Shown piece by piece: positions 44,160 through 53,559 of a DNA stretch of 64,000 nt. The translations under genes were made by a program, and so were the position numbers. Each line of letters opens with the position of its first letter. The stretch's first letter is position 1. The stretch lies in contig JAHBXL010000003.1 in the NCBI GenBank assembly GCA_019636495.1, positions 124,001 to 188,000 of the forward strand, written 5' to 3'. The notes beneath the pieces were generated by a model that saw only the letters and a program-made list of their open reading frames with translations, searched no databases and was not told where the DNA came from. This stretch comes from Phycisphaeraceae bacterium. Lineage in GTDB: Bacteria; Planctomycetota; Phycisphaerae; Phycisphaerales; UBA1924.

Positions 44160-45139
44160 GTTTGCCCGCGCCGTTTGACGCATGGCTCGGGTCGTTTCCC
44201 TGGCTCCGGGAGCGAGGGTTGTCCTGCATCATCAGCCCTGATCTCGATGGCCTGGCGTGCGGCCTGTTCCAGCAGCGGCATCTGGGCTGGAAGATCAAGG
44301 GGACCTACGACGGCAAGGCCCTCTGCCTCTGGGATGCGCCCGAGTCGATCGAGTGGTCGGCCGTCGTGTTCCTCGACCTCGAGATAATGCGACCGGATGC
44401 GCGGTGCATCGGCAACCACATGCTCGCGATTGACAGCGAGCACGCCGAGGCGCTTGCAACGAACTTCCGACATTGTGCCAACCCGAACATCTGGCGAGGG
44501 TTCAATGCGTGGGACTCGTTCCAACGTAAATATCCATTCGGCACTCTCCCTCTCCTCATTGCATCGCACATCTGCGAGAACACCGACTTCGTTCTCGATC
44601 GGATCTGGCTTGCGTTGCTCCTGCAGACGGACTCGGCCTTCACAAATGCCGCGATGTACCAGACCAACGCGCTGGACTGGTTGCGAGCGATGGGAGGCGA
44701 GGAGCCTTTGCAGTCCCCGCACCCCGTCTCGCGGCTTTGCACGTTGTTGCGACGCCTTCCGGCGCAGTCCGCGTTGAAGCTGATCGAGCATGTTCAGCAG
44801 ATGGCGGCGCAGGCCGGGTTCGGTGCAAGGCAAAGGGCCTGCCGCTTTGATTCAAGGGAAGACAAGTCACGCGGCAAGGCGGCGGAGCTTGCAGGAGCGG
44901 TTGCGAAAGAAGTCGCGACGGACCCGCCGGACTGGCTGCGGGTCGCGCCCGTGTTCAGCGAGGTGTACCAGACAAGCGTGCTGCCGGCTGACTCGAAGAA
45001 GGCTCTCCGCAACTCGCTCGCCTGTGCACAGGCCAATGGGGTGCTGTCCATGGCGATCACCGGCGCGACAAAGGAAGGTTTCTCGTACACACTCGGAAGC
45101 GTCGACAGCCCAATTGCCCTGCTTCGGCGGACCACTTGA
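44156..45139 (+). CDS. Cassette protein, DHH-phosphoesterase-like N-terminus
   Basis: 327 residues, unrecognised as a whole. Near residue 25-35 the sequence LSCIISPDLDGLACGLFQQ resembles the first motif (S-x-D-x-D-G) of DHH phosphoesterases; a later Asp (VVFLDLEIM) and NHMLAIDSEH may correspond to further motifs, but the DHH triad itself is not seen (GNHM). The rest is mostly helical with a Trp-rich middle. It ends two bases before the convergent methyltransferase. Either a degenerate nuclease of a restriction-like system or an unrelated protein. Confidence 0.6.
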   Translation: MSLPAPFDAWLGSFPWLRERGLSCIISPDLDGLACGLFQQRHLGWKIKGTYDGKALCLWDAPESIEWSAVVFLDLEIMRPDARCIGNHMLAIDSEHAEALATNFRHCANPNIWRGFNAWDSFQRKYPFGTLPLLIASHICENTDFVLDRIWLALLLQTDSAFTNAAMYQTNALDWLRAMGGEEPLQSPHPVSRLCTLLRRLPAQSALKLIEHVQQMAAQAGFGARQRACRFDSREDKSRGKAAELAGAVAKEVATDPPDWLRVAPVFSEVYQTSVLPADSKKALRNSLACAQANGVLSMAITGATKEGFSYTLGSVDSPIALLRRTT

Positions 45140-45140
45140 T

Positions 45141-46031
45141 TCAGAACAAGCGGCAGTCGGCCTCGACCTCTGAGCGGATTCGCCGCCGAGCGATCCGGTG
45201 GTACTCCTCGTTGATCTCGATGCCGAGGTAGTCGCGACGGTTCTTCGCCGCCATGACGCAGGTTGTGCCGCTGCCGCACATCGGATCAAGCACGAGATCG
45301 CCCGGCTTTGAGAAGCACATGATGAGGTCTTCCGCGAGTTTGTCGGGGAAGGTCGCCGGATGCTCCAGCTTCGTTCGGTTGCCCTCGGTGTTGCTCGTCG
45401 CATACTCCCACAGCGTGCCGCGGCACTTCATGTCGTTGACGGCCTTGGGTTCGATCTTCTTGAAGCCGCCATTGGTCAGTCGGTCGGTGCCGGAGTAGAC
45501 CTTCCCGGCGTGCTTTGAGGGGACCATCAGCGTGGTTTTGTCGAAGAACCGCGGGCGGTCGCCCTTGAAGAAGATCAAGATGTACTCGTGGTCAACGCGA
45601 AAGCGCTGGCTCCACCACGCCCCCGGGTTGCCATGCCGCTGGTAGATGCAGCACTCAAACAAGCGCCATCCCGCGCGGTCCACCCAATCCACGGCCCAGC
45701 GGAAGGTCGTGAGCGACTTGGCGAAGTCCCTCGTGCCGTCGCCGATGACCACCGCGCATACCCCGCCATCGGTCGTGGCGCGGAACAACTCGGAGCCGAG
45801 CGTCTTGTAGTCGAGCGTCCAGTTCTTGCCATAGTCCCGGATGCCGTCGTAGGGCGGGCTGAAGACCGTGAGGTCGACGTGTCCGGCAGGCAGATCGCCA
45901 AGCGCCTTGAGTGCATCGGCATGCAGAACCGTGTTCCGCGGCAGATCGTCTCGCGGTTGCTCGAATGTCCGGTCCCGCTTTGTCCTGGTTGTTGTTGCTG
46001 GCATGGTCTGCTTCGCCTGGCTCTCGTGCAT
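45141..46031 (-). CDS. DNA methyltransferase (SPPY type, N4-cytosine or N6-adenine)
   Basis: About 296 residues (start 46031 or 46004). Catalytic motif IV is SPPY in LTVFSPPYDGIRDYG, early in the protein; the SAM-binding motif I is DPMCGSGTT with DLVLDPMCGSGTTCVMAAKN near the end. Motif IV before motif I is the beta-class order. The SPP(Y/F) form is most common in N4-cytosine enzymes. Converges with the DHH-like gene, two bases apart, and may act as its partner. Confidence 0.9.
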   Translation of the reverse strand: MHESQAKQTMPATTTRTKRDRTFEQPRDDLPRNTVLHADALKALGDLPAGHVDLTVFSPPYDGIRDYGKNWTLDYKTLGSELFRATTDGGVCAVVIGDGTRDFAKSLTTFRWAVDWVDRAGWRLFECCIYQRHGNPGAWWSQRFRVDHEYILIFFKGDRPRFFDKTTLMVPSKHAGKVYSGTDRLTNGGFKKIEPKAVNDMKCRGTLWEYATSNTEGNRTKLEHPATFPDKLAEDLIMCFSKPGDLVLDPMCGSGTTCVMAAKNRRDYLGIEINEEYHRIARRRIRSEVEADCRLF

Positions 46032-46153
46032 GGACCGCACGGGGGTCTTGAAAATCCACGAACCGTATGCACCCCGCACCCTTCAGGACCCGAAGCCGAT
46101 GAGCCTTGTGATTCGTCGAGTGCGACTTCGCCGGCGATGGTCGGCCTCCCGGG

Positions 46154-46203
46154 CAAGTCTGCCAAGGCTGCCGCTTCCGGAGTTCGCAGTGTTGGAAGCC
46201 TTG
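46154..46203 (+). repeat. Hairpin repeat, copy 2
   Basis: 50-base unit with the same TGCCAAGGCTGCCGCTTC and GCAGTGTTGG plus AGCCTTG as copy 1; two differences besides the loop. Direct orientation, about 2.5 kb from copy 1, enclosing the whole cassette. Confidence 0.8.
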
Positions 46204-46351
46204 CGGCATTGCGGGGCCTCGCGGTCAACACCGATTCGTCCCCATCCGCGCCCGCATCGGCCTGATCCGTGTACCGCTCCGGCCGCGCGGGGTGTCGGGC
46301 TCGGGTTCTGGGGCGGTGGGGCCTGTTCTCTCAGTCAAAAGTCCGCACGCG

Positions 46352-46357
46352 TAGACT
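46352..46357 (+). promoter_or_regulatory. Predicted -10 box, leaderless start
   Basis: TAGACT, seven bases, then the ATG at 46365. Supports that start over an earlier in-frame one at 46269. Confidence 0.5.
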
Positions 46358-46364
46358 CGCCGCG

Positions 46365-47993
46365 ATGTTCTCGCGAAGACGATCTTCGATGGCCGCGCAC
46401 GCCGGGACGATGTTCCTGTTCGCGGCCGCGTTCGTGCTGATCATCGTTCCCGCGGCGGGGTTGATCCGTCATCTGCGCGCGCTGCCGCGTCCGCAGTCGG
46501 CGGTCGAGCGTGTCGACCCGTTCCGCGAGTGGATCGGCGTGGTCGCGCTGGGGCAGATGGTGCTGTGGTGCGTGCTGGTGGGCGTGCTGGCGGCGGGGCT
46601 CGCGCTGGTGTGGGCGTGGTGGATGCGCGGCCTGCCGCGCCGGGCCCGGCCGTGGGCGATGGGAGTCGGCCTGTCGCCGCTGCTGCTGCCGAGTTACCTG
46701 GCGTATGCGGGATGGAACCTGCTGCGAGCCCCGGGCACGTGGCTGGGCGATGCGCTGGCGGTCGCGCCGGTGAGCATCGCGGCCAATGCGTGGCGGGCCT
46801 TCGCGCTGGTGGGGCTGACGCTGTGGGTCTGGCCGCTGGCGTTGCTGGTGCTTGCGCCGGCGGCTGCGCGCCTGCCGCGAAGCGTGCTGGAGGCGATGGG
46901 TGCGGATGGCGCGCCGCCGCGCGTGGTGCTGCTGCACGTGGTGCGGATGCTGTGGCGCGACATCGCGCGGGCGGCCGTGCTGTGCGCGCTGGTGATGGCC
47001 GGCTCGGCGATCCCCCTGCACGTGGCCCAGGTGTACACCTACTCGATCTGGCTGTGGTCGGAAATGAACCGCGTGCCCGATCTCCGCGGCGTGTGGCTGG
47101 CATCGTGGCCGCTGTTGGCGGTGGCGGTGGCGGGGGCGGTGTTCGTGCTGAGGCTGGTGCCGGGCGCATCGCGCGACGATGGGGGGGCGGATGAGTGGGC
47201 GGATGGTGTGGCGGAGGTTGAGACGAGAGGGCAGGTTCAGCGCGGCGTCTGGGTTGTGCTCACGGCCTGCGCGGCGGCTCTGTGGGCCTGTTCGGTGCTT
47301 GTGCCGCTGCTGCTGTTTGTCCTGAGCGTGCGCGAGGTCTCCGCGTTTGCCGAGTTCTGGCGGCAGAGCGGCGCTGCGGTCTGGCAAAGCGCGCACGCCG
47401 CGGCGTGGACGGGCGGGGTCGGCGCGCTGGTGTTGCTGGCGGCGTGGGTGTCGGTCTCGGGCGTGCGCAGCGCGGAGGGCCGGCGCAGCGTATCGCAGGT
47501 GGTGCTGTTGCTCACGGTGGTGGGGCTGGTGCCGGGCGTGCTGGTGGGCAGCGCGTACGCGCTGGCCGCGCCGGCCTCGGGCCTGCCGCTGGTGGTGCTC
47601 ACGCACCTGGCGCGGTTCGCGTTCGTGGGCGCGATCATCGGCTGGTGGCTGGGCGCGAGCGAGCCGGCCGACCTGCGCGATGCGCGGGAACTCGATGGCG
47701 GCGCGACGTTCAGGGGTTGGCTGCTGGCGTGCGTTCGGCCGCGCTGGGCCGCGGTCCTGGGCGCGGCGGTCGCGATGGCGATGCTCTCGCTGCACGAGAT
47801 CGAATCGACCGTGCAGGTGCTGCCGCCGGGGCTGGACAACCTGGCCCAGTTCCTGCTTGACCAGTTGCACTATCTGCGTCAGGACCAACTCGCCGCGGCG
47901 GGCGCGAGCATGGCCGCGGCGGGTTTGCTCGGCGCGGTGGCAGGCGGGGTGCTGCTGGCGAAAGCCCGGACCGGGGAATCGGAACGATCCTGA
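46365..47993 (+). CDS. ABC transporter permease (iron/thiamine type)
   Basis: 542 residues, about 12 transmembrane segments in two similar halves, the layout of fused permeases such as FbpB/ThiP. Each half has the permease EAA-like loop: LEAMGADGAPPRVVLLHVVRML (about 182-203) and ARELDGGATFRGWLLACVRP. No ATP-binding or substrate-binding gene lies next to it, so the partners must be elsewhere. The NHL lipoprotein follows but need not be a partner. Confidence 0.8.
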   Translation: MFSRRRSSMAAHAGTMFLFAAAFVLIIVPAAGLIRHLRALPRPQSAVERVDPFREWIGVVALGQMVLWCVLVGVLAAGLALVWAWWMRGLPRRARPWAMGVGLSPLLLPSYLAYAGWNLLRAPGTWLGDALAVAPVSIAANAWRAFALVGLTLWVWPLALLVLAPAAARLPRSVLEAMGADGAPPRVVLLHVVRMLWRDIARAAVLCALVMAGSAIPLHVAQVYTYSIWLWSEMNRVPDLRGVWLASWPLLAVAVAGAVFVLRLVPGASRDDGGADEWADGVAEVETRGQVQRGVWVVLTACAAALWACSVLVPLLLFVLSVREVSAFAEFWRQSGAAVWQSAHAAAWTGGVGALVLLAAWVSVSGVRSAEGRRSVSQVVLLLTVVGLVPGVLVGSAYALAAPASGLPLVVLTHLARFAFVGAIIGWWLGASEPADLRDARELDGGATFRGWLLACVRPRWAAVLGAAVAMAMLSLHEIESTVQVLPPGLDNLAQFLLDQLHYLRQDQLAAAGASMAAAGLLGAVAGGVLLAKARTGESERS

Positions 47994-48132
47994 GCAGCGC
48001 GGCGGGCGTATCGTCCCATCGTCGGCGCACCGTGGCGCCGTGCAACGGGGAGCGTAACCAGCGGGTAGGCACGACGTGACAAACGACCGGGCAGACCGGG
48101 CCGGGGCTGGGCCGGGCGGGGGCGGGAAGCGC

Positions 48133-49191
48133 ATGTCGGCGCGCGGCGCTCTCGCCATCGCGTTGTGCGTGGTGCTGTCGGGCTGCGGCGGCTCATCGGT
48201 GGGCGACCCCATCGCCGTGAGGCAGGTCTTCGGCGGGCTGGGCGATGTGCCGGGCCGGTTCGGCTATCCGCGCGCGCTGGATGTCTCGCCGCCCGCCGGT
48301 CGTGGGCTGGTGTGGGTGGTCGACAAGACCGGCCGCGTGCAGGGCCTGAACCCGGCCGATGGCCGGTGCGAGGTTTTCTGGCGCATGCCCGAGACCGAGT
48401 TGGGCAAGCCCGTGGGCATCACCATCGGGCCCGGGCCCGATGAGCGGGGCGAGTGGTGCAACGAACTGGTGTGGATCGCCGACACGCACTACTACCGCGT
48501 GATGGTGTTCCGCCCGCCGACCGGCGACCGCGCCGACCCCGGCCACGCGCCGACCCTGGTGCGCTCCTTCGGCGCCTACGGCACCGGGCCGGGGCAGTTC
48601 CGCTACCCGACGGATGTCGCCGTGCTCTACGCGCCTGATGGGCGGTCCATCCAGCGCGTGTACGTCAGCGAGTACGGCGGCAACGATCGCGTCAGCGTGT
48701 TCGATGCAAACTTCGAGATTCAGTTCTCGTTCGGCGCGTTCGGCGCGGGACGCGGCGACACGCCGGGCACGCGGCAGGTCGAGTTTGACCGGCCGCAGGC
48801 GATCTCGATCGAGACGGTCGAGGGCCGGCAGGAACTGATCGTGATCGATTCCCACAACCACCGCATCGGCCGCTTCACGCTCGATGGCGACCTGGTCGCC
48901 TGGTACGGCTCGCGCGATGAGCCGGGCGATGCGCTGGGCCGCTTCCGATACCCGCAGGGAATCGCCTCCATGGGCGATGGCACCGCGTTGGTCGTCGAGT
49001 ACGGCAACAACCGCGTGCAGCACGTGGACCTGGCCTCCGGGCGGGGGCTGGCGGCGTGGGGGCGGCCCGGCCGCGGCGAGGGCGAACTCGCGGCCCCGTG
49101 GGCAGTTGGTATCCTCGGCAGGACGGCGTTCGTCCTCGACACGGGCAATAGCCGCCTGCTCGCCTTCAACGCGCCGCGCCCGCGGCGGTAG
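48133..49191 (+). CDS. NHL-repeat lipoprotein
   Basis: 352 residues. Lipobox Leu15-Ser-Gly-Cys18 after a hydrophobic signal. The mature part is an NHL beta-propeller with repeated ...P.(G/D)...V.......NR(V/I)..F units (VSEYGGNDRVSVFD, VIDSHNHRIGRFTLDGDLV, VVEYGNNRVQHVDLASG, VLDTGNSRLLAF). NHL propellers serve in surface binding. A GTG at 48076 would add 19 charged residues before the signal and is less likely. It precedes the VWA cluster by 44 bases. Confidence 0.82.
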   Translation: MSARGALAIALCVVLSGCGGSSVGDPIAVRQVFGGLGDVPGRFGYPRALDVSPPAGRGLVWVVDKTGRVQGLNPADGRCEVFWRMPETELGKPVGITIGPGPDERGEWCNELVWIADTHYYRVMVFRPPTGDRADPGHAPTLVRSFGAYGTGPGQFRYPTDVAVLYAPDGRSIQRVYVSEYGGNDRVSVFDANFEIQFSFGAFGAGRGDTPGTRQVEFDRPQAISIETVEGRQELIVIDSHNHRIGRFTLDGDLVAWYGSRDEPGDALGRFRYPQGIASMGDGTALVVEYGNNRVQHVDLASGRGLAAWGRPGRGEGELAAPWAVGILGRTAFVLDTGNSRLLAFNAPRPRR

Positions 49192-49235
49192 ACACCGGCC
49201 CGGCATCGGACATCCGCCCACGCGACGACCCCCGC

Positions 49236-52200
49236 ATGACACTCGCCTCCATCAGCCTCGGCCCGCTCCAGTTCGACCAGCCCGTGTGGCTGGCCCTGGT
49301 GCCCGTATGCGCCGCGCTGGTGGTGTGGATCGGCCGTCAGTCGCTCTCGGGCATGGGCACCACCTCCCGCCGCGTGGCGCTGGGCATCCGGCTGGTGGTG
49401 ATCCTGCTCATCGCCGCGGCGCTGGCGCGGCCATCGTGGCGGCGCGAGGCCGAGAGCGTCAACATCACCATCATCCTCGACAAGAGCGAGTCGGTCCCCA
49501 AGGACCTGCAGCGCAGCGCCGAGGCATGGCTCCGCGAGGCCACGCGCCGCTACCGCGCCGGCGACCTCGTCTCGCGCATCGCCGTGGCGCGCGATGCCCT
49601 CGTGCAGAACCTGCCCGCATCCCCCGCCGACGAGACCGATGCCATCCAACTCGCCGGGACCGATGGCACCAACCTCGCCGAGGCCGGGCGACTGGGCATG
49701 GCCACCAAGCCCGCCGACGCCGCCAACCGCCTGCTCTTTGTCAGCGATTTCAACGAGACCATCGGCGATGTGCGCTCATTCGCCGAGACCGCCGCCGCGG
49801 CGAACATCCCGATCGATGTCGTCATCCTGCCCTACAGCCACGAGAACGAGGTGATCGTGGACCGCGTGGTGGTGCCGTCGACGGCGCGCATGGGGCAGAA
49901 CATCAACCTTCGCGTGCTGATCACCTCGCTCAAGCCGACGACCGGGCGGCTCACGCTGCTCATCAACGGCGAGCCGGTCGATCTCGACGCCGACGGCCCC
50001 GAGATGTCGCGCCGCATCGCGTTGGACGAGGGCCTCAACGCGCTGTGGGTGCCCATCTCGCTGCCCCGCGCCGGGCCGCAGACCTTCCGCGCCGTCTTCG
50101 AGCCCGACGACCCCGCGGCCGATTCCATCAAGGAAAACAACGAATCGCTGGCGGTGACGTTCGTGCAGAGCGAGGGGCGCGTGCTGGTGATCGCGCCCGA
50201 CCTCTCCGAGGCCGAGCCCATCGACCGCGCCCTGACCGAGTCGCGCATCGCCTGCGAGATCGTCGCACCCGCGCAGGCGCCGCAGTCGCTCATCGAACTG
50301 CAGGCCTATGACGGCGTGATCATGGTCAACACCCCGTCGGACCTGATCCCGATCCGCCTGCAGGAGGAACTCAAGTCCTACGTGCACGACCTGGGCGGCG
50401 GGCTGATGATGGTCGGCGGGCCCGATTCCTTCGGCGCGGGCGGGTGGCTCGGCTCGCCGCTGGCCGACGCCCTGCCCATCCGCCTCGACCCGCCGCAGAA
50501 ACGGCAGATGCCCCGCGGCGCGCTGGTCCTGGTCATGCACTCGTGCGAGATGCCCGAGGGCAACTACTGGGCCAAGCAGACGGGCCTGGCGGCGATCAAC
50601 AACCTCTCGCGGCTCGACCTGATCGGCGTCGTCGAGTACAACTTCAGCCGCGATGCGACCTGGGTGCACCCGCTCTCCGAGGTCGGCAACCGCGCCGCCG
50701 TCACCCGCGCGATGAACTCGCTGACCTACGGCGATGCCCCATCGTTCGACACCATGCTGCGGTTGGCGTACAACGGCCTGTCCGCCGCCGATGCGGGCGC
50801 GCGGCACATGATCGTCATGAGCGATGGCGACCCGTCGTTCACCGACTTCAACCTGCTGAACCTCTGCCGCGCAGCGAAGATCTCCATCTCGACGGTCATG
50901 GTCTTCCCCCACGAGCGCAGCGCGACCGGCCCCAGCGGGCAGACCATGAAGATGATCGCCGACCGCACCGGCGGCAAGTTCTACCCGATCGTCGACCAGG
51001 GGCAGTTCGCGCAGTTGCCCAGCATCTTCGTCAAGGAAGCGCAGATCGTGAAGCGCTCGCTGATCTGGGAGGGCCCGCCCTTCACCCCGACTCTCGTCAA
51101 CGCGGTCGCCGAGCCCGTCCGCGGGCTGGGCGGTTCGGTCCCGCCCATCCAGGGCTATGTCGTCGCGGCGGACCGCGAGGGCCTCTCGGTCGTCACGCTC
51201 CGCGGCAAGGAGAACGACCCGATCCTGGCGCACTGGCAGCACGGCCTGGGCAAGGTCGTGGCGTTCACCTCCGATGCCGGTCAGCGCTGGGCCCGCAGTT
51301 GGCCCTCGTGGGGGCGCTACCGCGCCTTCTGGGACGGCCACGTGCGCTGGATGATGCGGCCCGGCGGCAACGCCGACATGCGCATCGTCACCGAGGACCT
51401 GGGCGACAAGACCCGCGTCATCGTCGAAGCGCTCGACGCGGGCGGCGAGCGGATGAACTTCGTCCGCTTCTTCCCGCGCGTCGTCGGCCCCGATGGGACC
51501 GCCGAGGCCGTCGAACTCCGACAGGTCGGCCCGGGACGCTACGAGGGCGTCTTCGACTCGGCCCGCGCGGGCGCGTACGTCGCCAACTTCAAGTACATCG
51601 CCCCGCCCGAGACGCCCGGCGGCCAGCCGCGCGAGGGCAACCTGCAGGTCGCCGTCACAAGGCCGTTCGCCGATGAGTATCGCACGCTGCGCGACAACGC
51701 CCCACTGGGCCGACTCATCGCCGAGCGCACCGGCGGACGCGTGCTCGACCTCTCGAAGAGCCCCGACCAGGTCAACCTCTGGCTGCGCGACGGGCTGAAA
51801 ATGCCCGTCGCCGTCCGGCCCATCTGGCTGCTGGTCTCGCTGCTCGCCATCGCGATGTTCCTGGTCGATGTCGCCGTGCGGCGCGTCCGCATCGACCCGC
51901 AACTCATCGCCGCGGCGGTCCGTCGTGCGATGGGGCAGGGTCAGTCCCGCGGGAGCGAGCAGACGGGCACGCTGCTGGAGGTGCGCAAACGCGCCCAGGC
52001 CGGGATGTCCGCCAAGGCCGCGAGCGCCGAGCAGCGCGAGGCGCTGCGGATGGCCGCGCGAGCCGACCAGCAGACCGCCGCCGCCAAGTTCGAGGCCTCG
52101 GCCTCGGAACTGGCCGGGGCGAAGGAGAACCTCGCGGTGCCGACGTTTGAGGACTCAGCGCGGCCCTCGCCCTTCCAGCGCACGCAGGCCCAGTCCGCCG

Positions 52201-52301
52201 CGGAGGCGGGCGAGGGCGGCCTGGCCCGTCTGCGCAAGGCCAAGGAGCGAGCCCGCGAGGACATGAAGGACGAGGGCGGGGGAGAGAAGCGCGAGCGGTA
52301 G
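49236..52301 (+). CDS. Large VWA protein with glutamine-amidotransferase-like segment
   Basis: 1021 residues. Two N-terminal helices (about 17-31, 51-63), a VWA domain with the MIDAS Asp82-x-Ser-x-Ser (LDKSES), a middle region with a GATase1-like part (VLVIAPDLSE ... LGGGLMMVGGPDSFGAGGW) and a second VWA-like part (LVMHSCEMPEG, IVMSDGDPS), then a C-terminal helix (about 862-882) and a Gln/Ala/Arg-rich cytoplasmic tail. Matches planctomycete VWA proteins of the Bat/MoxR cluster, which bind metal and protein in envelope assembly; no amidotransferase Cys-His pair is obvious. Confidence 0.85.
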   Translation: MTLASISLGPLQFDQPVWLALVPVCAALVVWIGRQSLSGMGTTSRRVALGIRLVVILLIAAALARPSWRREAESVNITIILDKSESVPKDLQRSAEAWLREATRRYRAGDLVSRIAVARDALVQNLPASPADETDAIQLAGTDGTNLAEAGRLGMATKPADAANRLLFVSDFNETIGDVRSFAETAAAANIPIDVVILPYSHENEVIVDRVVVPSTARMGQNINLRVLITSLKPTTGRLTLLINGEPVDLDADGPEMSRRIALDEGLNALWVPISLPRAGPQTFRAVFEPDDPAADSIKENNESLAVTFVQSEGRVLVIAPDLSEAEPIDRALTESRIACEIVAPAQAPQSLIELQAYDGVIMVNTPSDLIPIRLQEELKSYVHDLGGGLMMVGGPDSFGAGGWLGSPLADALPIRLDPPQKRQMPRGALVLVMHSCEMPEGNYWAKQTGLAAINNLSRLDLIGVVEYNFSRDATWVHPLSEVGNRAAVTRAMNSLTYGDAPSFDTMLRLAYNGLSAADAGARHMIVMSDGDPSFTDFNLLNLCRAAKISISTVMVFPHERSATGPSGQTMKMIADRTGGKFYPIVDQGQFAQLPSIFVKEAQIVKRSLIWEGPPFTPTLVNAVAEPVRGLGGSVPPIQGYVVAADREGLSVVTLRGKENDPILAHWQHGLGKVVAFTSDAGQRWARSWPSWGRYRAFWDGHVRWMMRPGGNADMRIVTEDLGDKTRVIVEALDAGGERMNFVRFFPRVVGPDGTAEAVELRQVGPGRYEGVFDSARAGAYVANFKYIAPPETPGGQPREGNLQVAVTRPFADEYRTLRDNAPLGRLIAERTGGRVLDLSKSPDQVNLWLRDGLKMPVAVRPIWLLVSLLAIAMFLVDVAVRRVRIDPQLIAAAVRRAMGQGQSRGSEQTGTLLEVRKRAQAGMSAKAASAEQREALRMAARADQQTAAAKFEASASELAGAKENLAVPTFEDSARPSPFQRTQAQSAAEAGEGGLARLRKAKERAREDMKDEGGGEKRER

Positions 52302-52385
52302 CGGTGAAGGTGCGGAGTGAGTGCAGGATTGTGAGTGCGTGCGGTCACGCAGTGTCAAGAGAGCCCCAGTCGAAAGTGCAATACC

Positions 52386-53423
52386 ATGGCCACCAAGACA
52401 GACTTCATGCCCGATACGCCCGAGCGAGTGAAGCAGGCGTGCGAGGCGTTCCGAGCGACGTTCAAGTCTCTTCAGGACGAGATCGGCAAGGTGATCGTCG
52501 GCCACCGCGAGGTGGTCGATGCGACGTTGATCGGCCTGTTCGCCGGCGGCAACGTGCTGCTCGAGGGCGTGCCCGGGCTGGGCAAGACGCTGCTGGTGCG
52601 CACGCTGGCCGAGAGCCTGTCGCTCCCGTTCTCGCGCATCCAGTTCACGCCCGACCTGATGCCCGCGGACGTGATCGGCACGAACATCGTGACGGAGGAC
52701 CCGGCGACGGGCCGCCGCGGCTTTCAGTTCCAGCGAGGTCCGATCTTCGCGCAGATCGTGCTGGCCGACGAGATCAACCGGGCCACGCCCAAGACGCAGT
52801 CGGCCCTGCTGGAGGCGATGCAGGAGCGGAGCGTGACCGTCGCGGGCACGACTTACAAACTCGACAAGCCGTTCTTCGTGCTCGCGACGCAGAACCCCAT
52901 CGAGCAGGAGGGCACGTATCCGCTGCCCGAGGCGCAGATGGACCGGTTCATCTTCAAGATCAACGTCGGGTACGCGCAACTCGACGAGTTGATGACGATC
53001 CTCGACCGCACCACGGGCTCGCACGCGCCGGACGTGCAGAAGATCCTCGATGGCCCGGCGATCCTTTCGGCGCAGAACCTCATCCGCGACTGCGTCGTCG
53101 CGCCGCACGTGAAGGAGTATGCCGCGAGGCTGATCCTGGCGACGCACCCGGGCGGGGAGTTTGCGCCCAACATCACGGGCAAGTACGTTCGATGCGGTTC
53201 TTCGCCGCGCGGCGCGCAGGCGATCCTGCTGGGCGCGAAGGTGAAGGCGCTGACCGATGGCCGCTACCACGTGAGTTACAAGGATGTGCAGGACATCGCG
53301 ACGCTGGCCCTGCGGCACCGGCTGATCCTGAACTTCGAGGCCGAGGCCGACCGCGTGACGGCGGATGAGATCGTGGCCAAGATCCTGGAAGCCACGCCGC
53401 GCGAGCCGGTGAAGGCGTTGTGA
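52386..53423 (+). CDS. MoxR-family AAA+ ATPase
   Basis: 345 residues. Walker A GVPGLGKT (about 64-71), Walker B VLADEINRA, sensor ATQNPIEQEGTYPLPEAQMDRF and the late C-terminal helices are complete. MoxR ATPases work with VWA partners as chaperones for metal insertion or complex assembly. The start at 52386 gives MATKTDF; an earlier in-frame start is poor. Followed by element 1. Confidence 0.94.
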   Translation: MATKTDFMPDTPERVKQACEAFRATFKSLQDEIGKVIVGHREVVDATLIGLFAGGNVLLEGVPGLGKTLLVRTLAESLSLPFSRIQFTPDLMPADVIGTNIVTEDPATGRRGFQFQRGPIFAQIVLADEINRATPKTQSALLEAMQERSVTVAGTTYKLDKPFFVLATQNPIEQEGTYPLPEAQMDRFIFKINVGYAQLDELMTILDRTTGSHAPDVQKILDGPAILSAQNLIRDCVVAPHVKEYAARLILATHPGGEFAPNITGKYVRCGSSPRGAQAILLGAKVKALTDGRYHVSYKDVQDIATLALRHRLILNFEAEADRVTADEIVAKILEATPREPVKAL

Positions 53424-53428
53424 GGGAA

Positions 53429-53460
53429 GAGGAACACAGAGGGAGCAGAGCAAGCAGAGG
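53429..53460 (+). repeat. Inverted repeat 1, left
   Basis: GAGGAACACAGAGGGAGC then AGAGCAAGCAGAGG. Purine-rich. Confidence 0.75.
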
Positions 53461-53559
53461 AACGCAGAGAAGAACCGGGCGAAGGAACCAGCCGACACCG
53501 TGCCGCACCACCTGCATATACGCATTCAAGGCAAGCCGCAGAGACCGCGGTCTTCGATC

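Noticed and set aside
48076..48132. GTG start for the NHL lipoprotein
   Set aside because: It would place charged Gly-rich residues before the signal peptide and spoil the lipobox position.
53500..53559. Earlier GTG start for the element 1 cargo gene
   Set aside because: It adds 20 basic residues read from the repeat-rich spacer, and an ATG lies at 53560; kept only as an alternative.
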